Of a DNA stretch of 18,959 nt, positions 7,906 through 15,464 are shown one piece after another; the stretch's first letter is position 1, and each line of letters starts with the position of its first letter. Under the pieces are notes generated by a model. It ran no database searches and was not told where the DNA came from. It worked only from the letters and a program-made list of their open reading frames with translations. Origin of the DNA: JACZSB01 sp965372015 (GTDB taxonomy: Bacteria; Fidelibacterota; Marinisomatia; SCGC-AAA003-L08; TS1B11); contig CBDVAP010000048.1 in the NCBI GenBank assembly GCA_965372015.1, positions 1 to 18,959 on the forward strand. Direction: 5' to 3'. The translations under genes were made by a program, and so were the position numbers.

Positions 7906-8086
7906 GTTTACCTCCGTAGTTCGCCTAAATTGATGAGATTATTTCATTCGGTTCGCAAGTGGGCCCAGTGAAATTACGGTAAAATAGACTATCGTCGTGG
8001 GGGAAAGGTTATCCGGGCCGGGACGGATTCACTCTTCAGGACCGGGCCCCCGCAGTAGGGCAGGGGAGACAGCCGCAGTCCGGCGA

Positions 8087-8509
8087 TCAATCCTCGGGGT
8101 GCAGGATTACTTCGGTAGTGATGGCGGCCACTTTATTGAGCATGTTGCTCACGGAACAGTATTTCTGATCTGATAGTTTCACCGCCCGCTCCAGCTTCTC
8201 CCGGGGCAAATCACGACCCCAAAAATGGTATTCGGCGTGAATCCTGGTGTAGACCCGGGGCTCGGTTTCGGCCCGCTCACCCTTCAGGACGATGCGGAAA
8301 TCACTCGGCTGAATGCGCATTTTTCGCAGCATCAGCTCCACGTCGATACCGCTGCAGCCCCCCAGGGCCATCAGCACCAGTTCCATGGGCCGGGCGGCGC
8401 CGTCCTGGCCCCGGTTTTCCGGTGTGGCGTCCATCACCACCCAATGGTTGGAGGGCCCCTGGGCTAAAAATGTGCTGCCTTCGACGCGGCGTACTTCAAC
8501 TTCAGTCAT
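8087..8509 (-). CDS. OsmC/Ohr family protein (thiol peroxidase-like)
   Basis: A 140-residue protein with the two cysteines expected of the OsmC superfamily: Cys52 in LGGCSGIDV and Cys118 in KYCSVSNML. Characterised members reduce organic or other hydroperoxides with these cysteines, or bind related substrates; the subgroup here looks nearer the YhfA-like OsmC proteins than Ohr. No signal peptide, so cytoplasmic. The ATG has GGAGA just upstream (reverse strand). It is the last gene of the thioredoxin-sigma-anti-sigma cluster, 42 bases after the anti-sigma gene, and is probably in the same transcript. This supports a thiol-oxidative-stress role for the operon. Confidence 0.9.
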   Translation of the reverse strand: MTEVEVRRVEGSTFLAQGPSNHWVVMDATPENRGQDGAARPMELVLMALGGCSGIDVELMLRKMRIQPSDFRIVLKGERAETEPRVYTRIHAEYHFWGRDLPREKLERAVKLSDQKYCSVSNMLNKVAAITTEVILHPED

Positions 8510-8551
8510 TGGTTCTCCACGATAGGTAAGTGATTGAGCAGGTAGTCAGTG

Positions 8552-8830
8552 TTACACAGAATCGGCTGTGTCTGGGGGCCGATCGCTATCGGCCGACGGC
8601 GTCAGAGAAAGCACCTTATACAGGCGCTCCTCCACCGCCCCGGGTAACTGCTCCGGGTCGGAGTGTATCTTCCGGTAGATGTAAACCGTCTGATTGATGC
8701 TGTCGAACTCGGCCCGGCAGTCGGGACAGTCATCCAGGTGGCGCTGGACCTCATCGCAGAGTTCCGTGCCCAGGTCCTGGCCCAGTTCTTCGCAGATCGT
8801 CCGTTTAAACTCCGGGCTGTGACCGCTCAC
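8552..8830 (-). CDS. Zinc-binding anti-sigma factor (ZAS/zf-HC2 type), soluble
   Basis: A 92-residue protein with the ZAS signature H-x3-C-x2-C at His31, Cys35 and Cys38 (RHLDDCPDC), plus Cys13 as a likely fourth zinc ligand and Cys25. These are its only four cysteines. It has no membrane segment, so it should hold its sigma factor in the cytoplasm. The spacing Cys25 to His31 (six residues) and the Cys13 position resemble the redox anti-sigma factor RsrA, in which oxidation ejects zinc and frees SigR. An N-terminal Cys ligand is common among ZAS proteins, so redox sensing is inferred. The GTG start overlaps the sigma stop codon (GTGA, 8827-8830), an arrangement that couples translation of the pair. 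Confidence 0.9.
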   Translation of the reverse strand: MSGHSPEFKRTICEELGQDLGTELCDEVQRHLDDCPDCRAEFDSINQTVYIYRKIHSDPEQLPGAVEERLYKVLSLTPSADSDRPPDTADSV

Positions 8831-9375
8831 GACGAGGCTCCTTCCGAGGGATGTAAATGGGCCAACCGGTTACGCAGCTGGATGCGGGCGCGCATCAAGC
8901 GGACCTTCACGTTGGCGGGGGTGATCTCCAGCAAGTCGGCCGTTTCCTTGGTGCTCAAGCCTTCCACATCGCGGAGAATAAACACCACCCGTAACGGTTC
9001 CGGCACCTTGGCGATGGCCCGGTCCATGGTCTCTCTAAGAAATTCAGTATCTTCCAGGTCCTGAAAATAATTGGACTTGGCCGCTGAAAGTCCGGTCGCC
9101 AGTTGTTCGAAATCCTCCGGCGCGATGTCTACGTCCGGAATGCTTCGCAAGCGGCGCAGTTTGCCCAGGGCGATGTTGGCGGCAATTCGGTGGATCCAGG
9201 TATAAATAGCGCTACGGCCCTCAAAGGTGTCCAGCTTCTGCATCACTTTCAGGAAAGTCTCCTGCAGGACATCCTCCGCATCCTGCTGGTTTTGAGTCAG
9301 GCGCAGGGCCAGGCCGTAAATCCGGCCGGAATATTGCCGCACTAAATCGCTTATGTCCGGAGCTAAATTGCTCAC
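8827..9375 (-). CDS. ECF-family RNA polymerase sigma factor
   Basis: A 182-residue group IV sigma factor with only regions 2 and 4. Region 2 spans about residues 11-76 and includes DAEDVLQETFLKV (32-44) and FEGRSAIYTWIHRIAANIAL (51-70). Region 4 spans about 112-170, with LRVVFILRDVEGLSTKETA and the recognition helix PANVKVRLMRAR (153-164). Its anti-sigma partner overlaps its 3' end by four bases. Thioredoxin is 56 bases upstream and OsmC follows the anti-sigma gene. GTG start; the nearest purine-rich site, AGGA, is about 14 bases upstream, so the exact start is uncertain. An ECF-type promoter in front of thioredoxin suggests autoregulation. Confidence 0.93.
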   Translation of the reverse strand: MSNLAPDISDLVRQYSGRIYGLALRLTQNQQDAEDVLQETFLKVMQKLDTFEGRSAIYTWIHRIAANIALGKLRRLRSIPDVDIAPEDFEQLATGLSAAKSNYFQDLEDTEFLRETMDRAIAKVPEPLRVVFILRDVEGLSTKETADLLEITPANVKVRLMRARIQLRNRLAHLHPSEGASS

Positions 9376-9431
9376 TCAGCGTTGATTTCCTGTCTAAATA
9401 GGCGGGCATCATGGCCGTCACCCGGCTGAAG

Positions 9432-9767
9432 CTACGACTGGGCGGGTACGTTTGAAAGATGGTAATCCAACCGCTCGGTGATCGTCTGCTTGGGGACCGC
9501 GCCCACGATCTGGTCCACGAGCTGGCCGTCGCGGATGAACAGCAGGGTGGGAATACCGGTTACCCCGAATTCCGCCGGTTTACGGTTTTCATCGGCGTTC
9601 AGTTTGGTCACTTTGGCCCGGCCGTCGTATTCTTTCTCGAGCTCCTCAATGATAGGACCGATCATGCGGCAAGGACCGCACCAGGGCGCCCAGATATCCA
9701 CCAGGGCCAACCCCTTGTACTGATCGATCTCCTCGTTCCAATTGTCGTCCGTTAAGTGAATAGGCAT
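9432..9767 (-). CDS. trxA: Thioredoxin
   Basis: A 111-residue thiol-disulfide oxidoreductase with the active site WCGPC (Cys30 and Cys33), the cis-proline loop GIPT (Pro73) and the normal thioredoxin length. It is cytoplasmic, having no signal peptide, and reduces protein disulfides using a thioredoxin reductase that is not in this window. I chose the ATG at 9767 over one 12 codons upstream at 9803. AGGAGA (9774-9779) sits 7 bases before 9767, and the shorter form matches normal thioredoxin length. First gene of the sigma/anti-sigma/OsmC cluster and preceded by an ECF-type promoter. Confidence 0.95.
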   Translation of the reverse strand: MPIHLTDDNWNEEIDQYKGLALVDIWAPWCGPCRMIGPIIEELEKEYDGRAKVTKLNADENRKPAEFGVTGIPTLLFIRDGQLVDQIVGAVPKQTITERLDYHLSNVPAQS

Positions 9768-9773
9768 TGTGTT

Positions 9774-9779
9774 TCTCCT
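9774..9779 (-). promoter_or_regulatory. Shine-Dalgarno site deciding the thioredoxin start
   Basis: Reverse-strand AGGAGA, 7 bases upstream of the ATG at 9767-9765. The alternative upstream ATG at 9803 lacks a comparable site. Confidence 0.75.
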
Positions 9780-9819
9780 GTTTAAAGATTGCTGTTTATT
9801 CATGCCTTCCTGCTTATTA

Positions 9820-9850
9820 GACGGATATTTGGACCGTTGGTTACATTCCC
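9820..9850 (-). promoter_or_regulatory. ECF-type promoter upstream of thioredoxin
   Basis: On the minus strand the sequence is GGGAATGTAAC (9850-9840), 16 bases, then CGTC (9823-9820) followed by TAATAA. The AAC-containing -35 with N16 and CGTC matches the general ECF promoter form (for example TGAAAC/TGTAAC-N16/17-CGTC of B. subtilis SigW/SigX/SigM), and GGAAT also resembles the SigR -35. Transcription would begin about 45 bases before the thioredoxin ATG. The sigma factor two genes in is the obvious candidate to read it. This is a by-eye match with no experimental support. Confidence 0.6.
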
Positions 9851-9944
9851 GGCCCCCGTCTTGCTCCCCCGCCTGGTGGGACTTAACTTCATTTCGCGGC
9901 TCGCCAAGGGGCGGTACCCCCTAACTTTGATTGCACCCGATTAC

Positions 9945-9949
9945 AGGAG
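9945..9949 (+). promoter_or_regulatory. Shine-Dalgarno site deciding the acylase start
   Basis: AGGAG lies 5 bases before the ATG at 9955. The frame can be extended to a TTG at 9931, but that codon has no such site. Confidence 0.7.
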
Positions 9950-9954
9950 TCTCC

Positions 9955-12378
9955 ATGCGTAAGCTGATCTGGTTGGTGGCGGCAATGATAATCCTCTTGC
10001 TGCTGGTCCTGTACAGTTTCCCCCGCTTATTGCTCCCGGTCCCGGAGCCGGTGCGTTCCGGGGAGTTGACTCTACCGGGTCTGCGGGCGCCGGTCAAGGT
10101 CTATTTCGACCGGTACGCAGTGCCCCATGTGTACGCTGCTGACGAGCACGACCTGTTCTACGCCACCGGTTACTTGATGGCGTCGGAGCGCCTTTTCCAG
10201 ATGGATATGACCAACCGGGCCACCCAGGGCCGCCTGGCGGAAATGAGTGCCGACCTGCTAGCCAGCGATCGCTACCTGCGCACCTGGGGATTCCACCACA
10301 TCGGTAAACAGCTGGCCGCCCGCCTGGACCCGGAACTACGCGCTTTACTGGAGGCCTCGTGCGCCGGCATCAACTACTACATCGAGAGCCATCGCGACGA
10401 GTTACCGCTGGAGTTTAGACTGGCGGGCTATCAGCCCTTGGAATGGGACCCGACAGTAGTGCTGGGTTTTGGGCGACTCATGGGGCATGAATTAAAGCAA
10501 TCATGGTTACCGGAATTGGTTTTTGGGCGGGTGCAACGGGCTCTCGGGGAGGAATATGCCCGGGACTTATACCCCTCCTACCCGGATACCAAACCCTTTG
10601 TGGTGCCTCCCGGAACCGCCGCCACTTCGCACCTGCTGGAACCGTTGGCGGTCGCCATGACCGAAGTGATCCAGACCTTGGGCGGATCGACGGGCTTTGA
10701 GGGGAGCAATAACTGGGTGCTCAGCCCAGAGCGAACCACCTCGGGCCGGCCCTTGCTGGCTAATGATATGCACCTGGGCTTTGGCCAGCCCGGAAAGTGG
10801 TACGAAATGCACTTAGTGGGGGGACGCTTCAACATCCGGGGAGTGTTCTTTCCGGGTATTCCCGCGGCGATGTCGGGGCATAACGAGTACATCGCCTGGG
10901 GTGCCACCAACATAATGACCGACGATATGGACTTTTACGAGGAAGAGGTCAATCCTGATGATGAGAGCACTTACCGACATCGCAATGAGTGGAAACCTTT
11001 CCGGGTGCGACAGGAAATTATTCAGGTGGCCGACGGCTCGCCCGATACCCTGCTGGTGCGCGAGACGGTCCACGGGGTGATCATCAGTGACCTGCACCCG
11101 CTCGCCGCTCAGGAAGAGCGGCCCATTGCCCTGCGCTGGGTCGGGCAGGATCTGACCGATGAGGTCCAGGGTTATATTGAATTGAACCTGGCGCGCAACT
11201 GGGCTGAATTCAGTGCGGCGGCGGCCAAGTATGCCTTACCGGGGCAGAACATGGTCTACGCCGACATCGACGGCAATATTGGTTGGCGTCCGTTCGTAAA
11301 GTTGCCGCTACGCCGGCCCGGTACCGGTTTGTTCGTCATGCCGGGGGCGTCGGGAGAATATGATTGGCAGGGCTTCGTGCCTTTCGAGGAAATGCCTTTC
11401 CTTTACAATCCCGCGGCGGGCTACGTGGCCACGGCCAACAACAAAACAATCGGGCCGGAATTTCCATACTTCATCAGCGCTTATTGGATGCCGCCGGCCC
11501 GGATCGAACGAATTACCGAATTGCTGGCGGAGCGGGAGCGGCACTCGCTGGAATCCAACCTGTCGATCCAGACGGATGTTCTCTCAGCCCATGCCCGGGA
11601 GATGGTGCCCTTCCTCCTGGCCGCCTATGCCGCTACGGATGACCCATCGTCTCCCGAGGTAGCCGCCGCCCTGGAGCGCCTGGCGGACTGGGACTTTGTC
11701 ATGAGCGTCGGCTCGGTTGAGGCTACCATCTATAGCGCCTGGTTCAGGCACCTGGTGGAAACCATCTACCGGGACGAGTTGGACCGGGCCGGGTCAGAGG
11801 TATATAACTCCTATATCAGTATGGCCGGCTTGCTGCCCACTCGCAATATCACCCGGCTGCTGGTGCAGGGCGGCTCCCCGTGGTTTGACGATGTCAACAC
11901 CCCCGAGGTGGAAGACGCCGACTTGTGCCTGCGTCTGGCCTTCGAGGCTGCATTGGCGGACCTGGATGATACCCTGGGCGGGAGCATGACCGGCTGGCGC
12001 TGGGGCCAGGTTCATACCTTGACCCATCGGCACGACCTGGCCAAAGGCGGTTTCCGGGGCCGCTTCCTGGACCGGTGGCTGGGCCTGAACGTGGGCCCGT
12101 TCCCCATGCCCGGCGGTAATTTCACCGTCAATCCCGGCAACTACCAACTGAGCACTCCCTACCAGGCTATAGCCGGCGCCAGCGAGCGCAAGGTAATCGA
12201 CGTGGGGGCCTGGGATAACTCCCTGATAGTGCTGCCCAGCGGCCAGAGCGGACATCCCTTCAGCCCCCATTACAGCGACCAGGCGCAGCTGTTCATGGAG
12301 GGCCAATACCGCCGGGTGGACTTCACCCTGGAGGCGGTGTTGGCCGGGGCGGTGGATAGCCTGGTGCTCAAGCCGTAG
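9955..12378 (+). CDS. Penicillin acylase family (S45) N-terminal-nucleophile amidase
   Basis: An 807-residue precursor with an N-terminal hydrophobic segment (about 4-22) acting as signal or membrane anchor. It should self-cleave before Ser251 in GSNNW (250-254) to give an alpha chain of roughly 250 residues and a beta chain whose new N-terminal Ser is the nucleophile. Other family blocks are LANDMHL just after the nucleophile, the beta-chain NNKTIGPEFPY region, and the C-terminal GQSGHPFSPHY motif. Known members hydrolyse amide-linked acyl chains: penicillin G, aculeacin or N-acyl homoserine lactones. The sequence does not fix the substrate. It starts a plus-strand run in which a GDPD gene begins 5 bases after its stop, pointing to a shared transcript and an envelope or extracellular location. 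Confidence 0.93.
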   Translation: MRKLIWLVAAMIILLLLVLYSFPRLLLPVPEPVRSGELTLPGLRAPVKVYFDRYAVPHVYAADEHDLFYATGYLMASERLFQMDMTNRATQGRLAEMSADLLASDRYLRTWGFHHIGKQLAARLDPELRALLEASCAGINYYIESHRDELPLEFRLAGYQPLEWDPTVVLGFGRLMGHELKQSWLPELVFGRVQRALGEEYARDLYPSYPDTKPFVVPPGTAATSHLLEPLAVAMTEVIQTLGGSTGFEGSNNWVLSPERTTSGRPLLANDMHLGFGQPGKWYEMHLVGGRFNIRGVFFPGIPAAMSGHNEYIAWGATNIMTDDMDFYEEEVNPDDESTYRHRNEWKPFRVRQEIIQVADGSPDTLLVRETVHGVIISDLHPLAAQEERPIALRWVGQDLTDEVQGYIELNLARNWAEFSAAAAKYALPGQNMVYADIDGNIGWRPFVKLPLRRPGTGLFVMPGASGEYDWQGFVPFEEMPFLYNPAAGYVATANNKTIGPEFPYFISAYWMPPARIERITELLAERERHSLESNLSIQTDVLSAHAREMVPFLLAAYAATDDPSSPEVAAALERLADWDFVMSVGSVEATIYSAWFRHLVETIYRDELDRAGSEVYNSYISMAGLLPTRNITRLLVQGGSPWFDDVNTPEVEDADLCLRLAFEAALADLDDTLGGSMTGWRWGQVHTLTHRHDLAKGGFRGRFLDRWLGLNVGPFPMPGGNFTVNPGNYQLSTPYQAIAGASERKVIDVGAWDNSLIVLPSGQSGHPFSPHYSDQAQLFMEGQYRRVDFTLEAVLAGAVDSLVLKP

Positions 12379-12383
12379 TTGTT

Positions 12384-13265
12384 GTGCCGGGGTCGGGCTT
12401 GTTCATGTGGGTGGTTATCGTTGCATTGGGGGTATTTGCAACCTGGGCGGTTCGGCGCTTGCGGTTCTGGCAAGCGCGGGAATTGCCTTTTTATCGATCC
12501 GGTGAGCTGTTTTGCCTGGCCCATCGCGGCATACCATCCCAGGCGCCGGAGAACACTCTGCCGGCCTTCAGGGAGGCGGTCAAGGCCGGTGTGGACGGCA
12601 TCGAACTGGATGTGCAGGAAACGGCTGATGGAGTGGTTATAGTGCGCCATGACTTTGACTTGGAACGGACAACCGATGGCCAGGGTTACGTGTGGGAGCG
12701 AACCTGGGATGAAATATCCCGGCTGAATGCCGCCCACCGCCGGCCGGAGAGTTACCAGCCCACTGCCGTGCCCCGCCTGGACGAGGCGCTGGCCCTGATA
12801 CCGGGCGATATGCTGATAAACATCGAGATCAAATCCCGGCACTGGCGGCCCACGGGGATCGAAGCCAAGGTGGTTGAGCTGGTACGCAAACATAATCTGG
12901 TCGAACGGGCCCTGATCTCCAGTTTCAACCCTTTTGTGCTCTTGAAGGTGCGCCGCCTGGAGCCCCGGCTGACCCTGGGCCTCAACTGGTGGGATGTGGA
13001 TGTCCCCTGGCTGCTACGCCAACCGCGCCTGTTGGGTCTGGTGCGGCCCGATTGCCTGCACCCCAGCCTGGCGTTGGTCACCCCTAAGGTGGTGGCCCGG
13101 GCTCACCGCCGGGGAGTGCGGGTGAATGTCTGGACAGTGAACAACCGGCCCATGATCGAGTACCTGCGCTCTATCGGGGTGGACGGCATCTTTACCGATT
13201 TCCCCGAACTGGTGGCCGAGGTGAATCGGGCGGCCGACCTGGAAGAAATAAAACTGGCGGGCTGA
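12384..13265 (+). CDS. Membrane-anchored glycerophosphodiester phosphodiesterase (GDPD)
   Basis: A 293-residue GDPD TIM-barrel enzyme with one N-terminal membrane segment (about residues 9-25). It hydrolyses glycerophosphodiesters to glycerol-3-phosphate and an alcohol. Catalytic and metal-binding residues are all present: His47-Arg48 in LAHRG, Glu56 in ENT, Glu74 and Asp76 in ELDV, His89 in RHD, and Glu148/Lys150 in EIK. The GTG at 12384 lies five bases after the acylase stop; an in-frame ATG at 12405 is an alternative start, and neither has a strong Shine-Dalgarno site. The stop codon shares one base with the next ATG (TGATG), so translation is probably coupled to the M28 gene. Confidence 0.93.
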   Translation: MPGSGLFMWVVIVALGVFATWAVRRLRFWQARELPFYRSGELFCLAHRGIPSQAPENTLPAFREAVKAGVDGIELDVQETADGVVIVRHDFDLERTTDGQGYVWERTWDEISRLNAAHRRPESYQPTAVPRLDEALALIPGDMLINIEIKSRHWRPTGIEAKVVELVRKHNLVERALISSFNPFVLLKVRRLEPRLTLGLNWWDVDVPWLLRQPRLLGLVRPDCLHPSLALVTPKVVARAHRRGVRVNVWTVNNRPMIEYLRSIGVDGIFTDFPELVAEVNRAADLEEIKLAG

Positions 13266-14782
13266 TGAGGGTGATTAAACCTACTGCACTGCTGGGCGGT
13301 ATTTTGGGCCTGTTACTGCTGGCCGGTTGCGGTGGGCGCCGGGAACCTGCCCCGGAGATCGCCAGACCAATTTCGGCCGCCTTGTCCCCACAGGCGCTGC
13401 TGGCTCACGCCCAGTACCTGGCGGCTGATTCCCTGGCCGGCCGTCGGGCCGGTACGAAGGGAGAAATGCTGGCCGCCGAATACATCCGGGATACATTTAG
13501 CTACTACGGCCTGGAACCTGTGCCGGGGGGGTATTTTCAGCCCTTCAGTTTTCCCGATTTTGTGACGCCGGGTGATGGCAACGCCCTAAAGTTTACCGCC
13601 CCGGACCAGTCTTCTCCGGTAACGCTGGTCCCCAATCGCGATTTTCGGCCCCTGGGGATTTCCGCCTCCAAAGCGGTAAGCGGTCCCCTGGTTTTTGTGG
13701 GCTACGGTATCCATTCGATCGATCCGGCCTATAACGATTTTGCCGGGGTCAACGTGAGCGGAAAGGTGGTCTTGATGCTCACCGAAACCCCGGCCGGGTC
13801 CAGCGCCACCAGTCCGTTTGGTGGGCACCGTGCTCTGTCGGCGAAAGCCCTGGCCGCCCGGATGCGCGGGGCTGTGGCGGTGCTCCTGGTGACCGGACCG
13901 GCGGACAACCCCCAGGACCAGCTGCTGCCCCTGCGGCCGAAGCCCGACGGCCTGGATGCCTGGTTGCCCATGGTGCACTTAACGCGCCGGGCGGCGGATA
14001 CCATGCTGGCGGCCGAGCATCTCACTGTTGCCCAGTTGCAGCAGGAGATCAACCGCAGCCGCCTGCCGTTGAGCCATGTAGTGCCCGGGGTAACGGTGAG
14101 CCTCACCACCGATCTGCGCCAGGAGCAAGCCACCTCGCGAAACGTGCTGGCCGTGTTACCGGGCGCGGGACAGCTGGGGCGGCAATGGGTGCTGCTGGGG
14201 GCCCATTACGATCACCTGGGACTAGGGGGGCCGGGTTCCGGCTCGGCTGTGCCCGAGATATCCGCCGTACACAATGGTGCCGACGATAACGCCTCGGGGG
14301 TGGCCGTCATGTTGGAGGTGGCCCGCTACCTGGCGGAGCATCCCCCGGGTGATGGCGACCGGCGGTCCATCATGTTCCAGGCCTTCGGGGCGGGGGAGCC
14401 CGGCCGGTATGGCTCGGCCCACGCCGCGGCAAACCTGCCGGCACCCATGGACGATGTAGTAGCCATGCTTAACCTGGACATGGTGGGCCGCCTGGACAGC
14501 GCCGGCCTGCTGCTAACTGGAGCAAATAGCTCGCCCCTGTGGCGGGAGCTTCTTTCGGCCCTGAATCACGCCGGTCTACGCCTGCAATATCGCGACCCCG
14601 GCGCCGGTGACCACCAGTCGTACCTGCGGCTGAAGAAGCCGGTGCTGTCCCTATCCACCGGCCGGCACGAACAGTATCACCATCCCGATGACGATGTCCA
14701 GCGGCTCAACCCGGAGGGGATGCAGCTGGTGGGGCAATTGGTGGCGCGGATGGTGCAGCGGCTGGCGGTGGTCCCCTTGTAG
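13265..14782 (+). CDS. M28-family peptidase-like lipoprotein with PA-type insert; general-base Glu missing
   Basis: A 505-residue lipoprotein: the signal ends LLLLAGC with lipidated Cys22. Residues about 140-240 look like a protease-associated domain (PLVFVGYGI, GVNVSGKVVLM, RGAVAVLLVTG). The M28 zinc fold follows. By alignment in my head with Aeromonas aminopeptidase, ligands are His314 in HYDHLG (with Asp316), Asp340 in GADDNASG, Glu378, Asp405 in NLDMVG and His472 in YHHPDD. The usual catalytic pair EE before the GxxGS turn reads Gly377-Glu378 (FGAGEPGRYGS), so the general base is replaced by Gly while the zinc ligand is kept. Activity is therefore doubtful. Length and frame are otherwise intact. 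Last gene of the acylase-GDPD run. Confidence 0.9.
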   Translation: MRVIKPTALLGGILGLLLLAGCGGRREPAPEIARPISAALSPQALLAHAQYLAADSLAGRRAGTKGEMLAAEYIRDTFSYYGLEPVPGGYFQPFSFPDFVTPGDGNALKFTAPDQSSPVTLVPNRDFRPLGISASKAVSGPLVFVGYGIHSIDPAYNDFAGVNVSGKVVLMLTETPAGSSATSPFGGHRALSAKALAARMRGAVAVLLVTGPADNPQDQLLPLRPKPDGLDAWLPMVHLTRRAADTMLAAEHLTVAQLQQEINRSRLPLSHVVPGVTVSLTTDLRQEQATSRNVLAVLPGAGQLGRQWVLLGAHYDHLGLGGPGSGSAVPEISAVHNGADDNASGVAVMLEVARYLAEHPPGDGDRRSIMFQAFGAGEPGRYGSAHAAANLPAPMDDVVAMLNLDMVGRLDSAGLLLTGANSSPLWRELLSALNHAGLRLQYRDPGAGDHQSYLRLKKPVLSLSTGRHEQYHHPDDDVQRLNPEGMQLVGQLVARMVQRLAVVPL

Positions 14783-14808
14783 GGGGGAATTGCAATACGC
14801 CCCCACAA
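14777..14808 (+). terminator. Possible hairpin terminator of the acylase-GDPD-M28 operon
   Basis: TTGT (14777-14780) and GGGGG (14782-14786) pair with CCCCC (14800-14804) and ACAA (14805-14808), leaving one bulged A at 14781. It overlaps the M28 stop codon. It lacks a U tract, so termination strength is uncertain. Confidence 0.4.
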
Positions 14809-14864
14809 AGCATCTAGGCGATCAATTTTGAATACACAATCACCATAATTAGAAAGGGAATAGT

Positions 14865-15365
14865 ATGCAACGGCCGAACCAGATAGTGAATACGGACAGC
14901 CTGGAATGGACTGATCATACCAGAAAGGACCGGCTGCTTTTCAGGCGCAAGGCGCTGGCCAGGGCCACCGGTGGGAAGCAGCTGGGCGCCAGCCTGTATG
15001 AGGTGCCGCCGGGCGAACGGCTGTTTATTTATCACTACCACTGCGCCAACGAGGAGGCCCTGTATGTGTTGGAAGGCACGGGTGTGGTGAGGCTGCCAGA
15101 CGGAGAATATCCCATTGGTCAAGGCGACTACCTCTCTTTTCTGCGCGGTCCCGGAGGGGCCCATTTGGTGACCGCCGGTCCCGAGGCACCCTTGCGGCTG
15201 TTGGTGGTCTCCACCATGATCGATCCCGAAATCAACGGTTACCCCGACTCGGACAAGGTTGGAGTATTCGCTGGCTCGGCACCTGGCGCCGACCGCTCCC
15301 GGCGGACCCTGGACCTGTACCTGCGCACCGATCAGCCAGTGGATTACTGGTACGGTGAGGAGTGA
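14865..15365 (+). CDS. Cupin-domain protein
   Basis: A 166-residue single-domain cupin with motif 1 YHYHCANEEALYVLEGTG (His57, His59, Glu63 or Glu64) and motif 2 GDYLSFLRGPGGAH (His100). These are the usual metal-binding positions. No signal peptide, so cytoplasmic. The ATG follows AGAAAGGGA at a suitable distance. It lies 82 bases after the M28 gene with a hairpin between, so it may be transcribed separately. Cupins include isomerases, dioxygenases and ligand-binding proteins; nothing here tells which this is. It ends 99 bases before a gene converging from the other strand. Confidence 0.85.
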   Translation: MQRPNQIVNTDSLEWTDHTRKDRLLFRRKALARATGGKQLGASLYEVPPGERLFIYHYHCANEEALYVLEGTGVVRLPDGEYPIGQGDYLSFLRGPGGAHLVTAGPEAPLRLLVVSTMIDPEINGYPDSDKVGVFAGSAPGADRSRRTLDLYLRTDQPVDYWYGEE

Positions 15366-15379
15366 ATTGTCAGCCGCTG

Positions 15380-15396
15380 ACTGCGCCGCCCGCAGT
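15380..15396. terminator. Weak hairpin between the converging cupin and repeat-protein genes
   Basis: ACTGCG (15380-15385) and CGCAGT (15391-15396) form a 6-bp perfect stem with a 5-base loop. No U tract. Position between convergent genes is its main support. Confidence 0.3.
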
Positions 15397-15464
15397 GGTG
15401 CCCAGCCAGGGAAGCGGGTAACTGTTATTTTATTGGCCTGTACGGTGGGAAGTAACCGGCACCC

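Noticed and set aside
7906..8086. Search for an ECF-type promoter before the M3 peptidase
   Set aside because: AAC-like boxes occur, but none has CGTC at 16-17 bases, so I do not claim it belongs to the sigma factor's regulon.
9768..9803. Twelve-residue N-terminal extension of thioredoxin
   Set aside because: The inner ATG at 9767 has a strong Shine-Dalgarno site and gives normal thioredoxin length.
9931..9954. Eight-residue extension of the acylase from a TTG
   Set aside because: The ATG at 9955 is preceded by AGGAG at 5 bases; the TTG has no ribosome site.
11794..12306. Minus-strand 170-codon frame in the acylase gene
   Set aside because: Antisense to the beta chain including the conserved GQSG motif; no start signal or domain.
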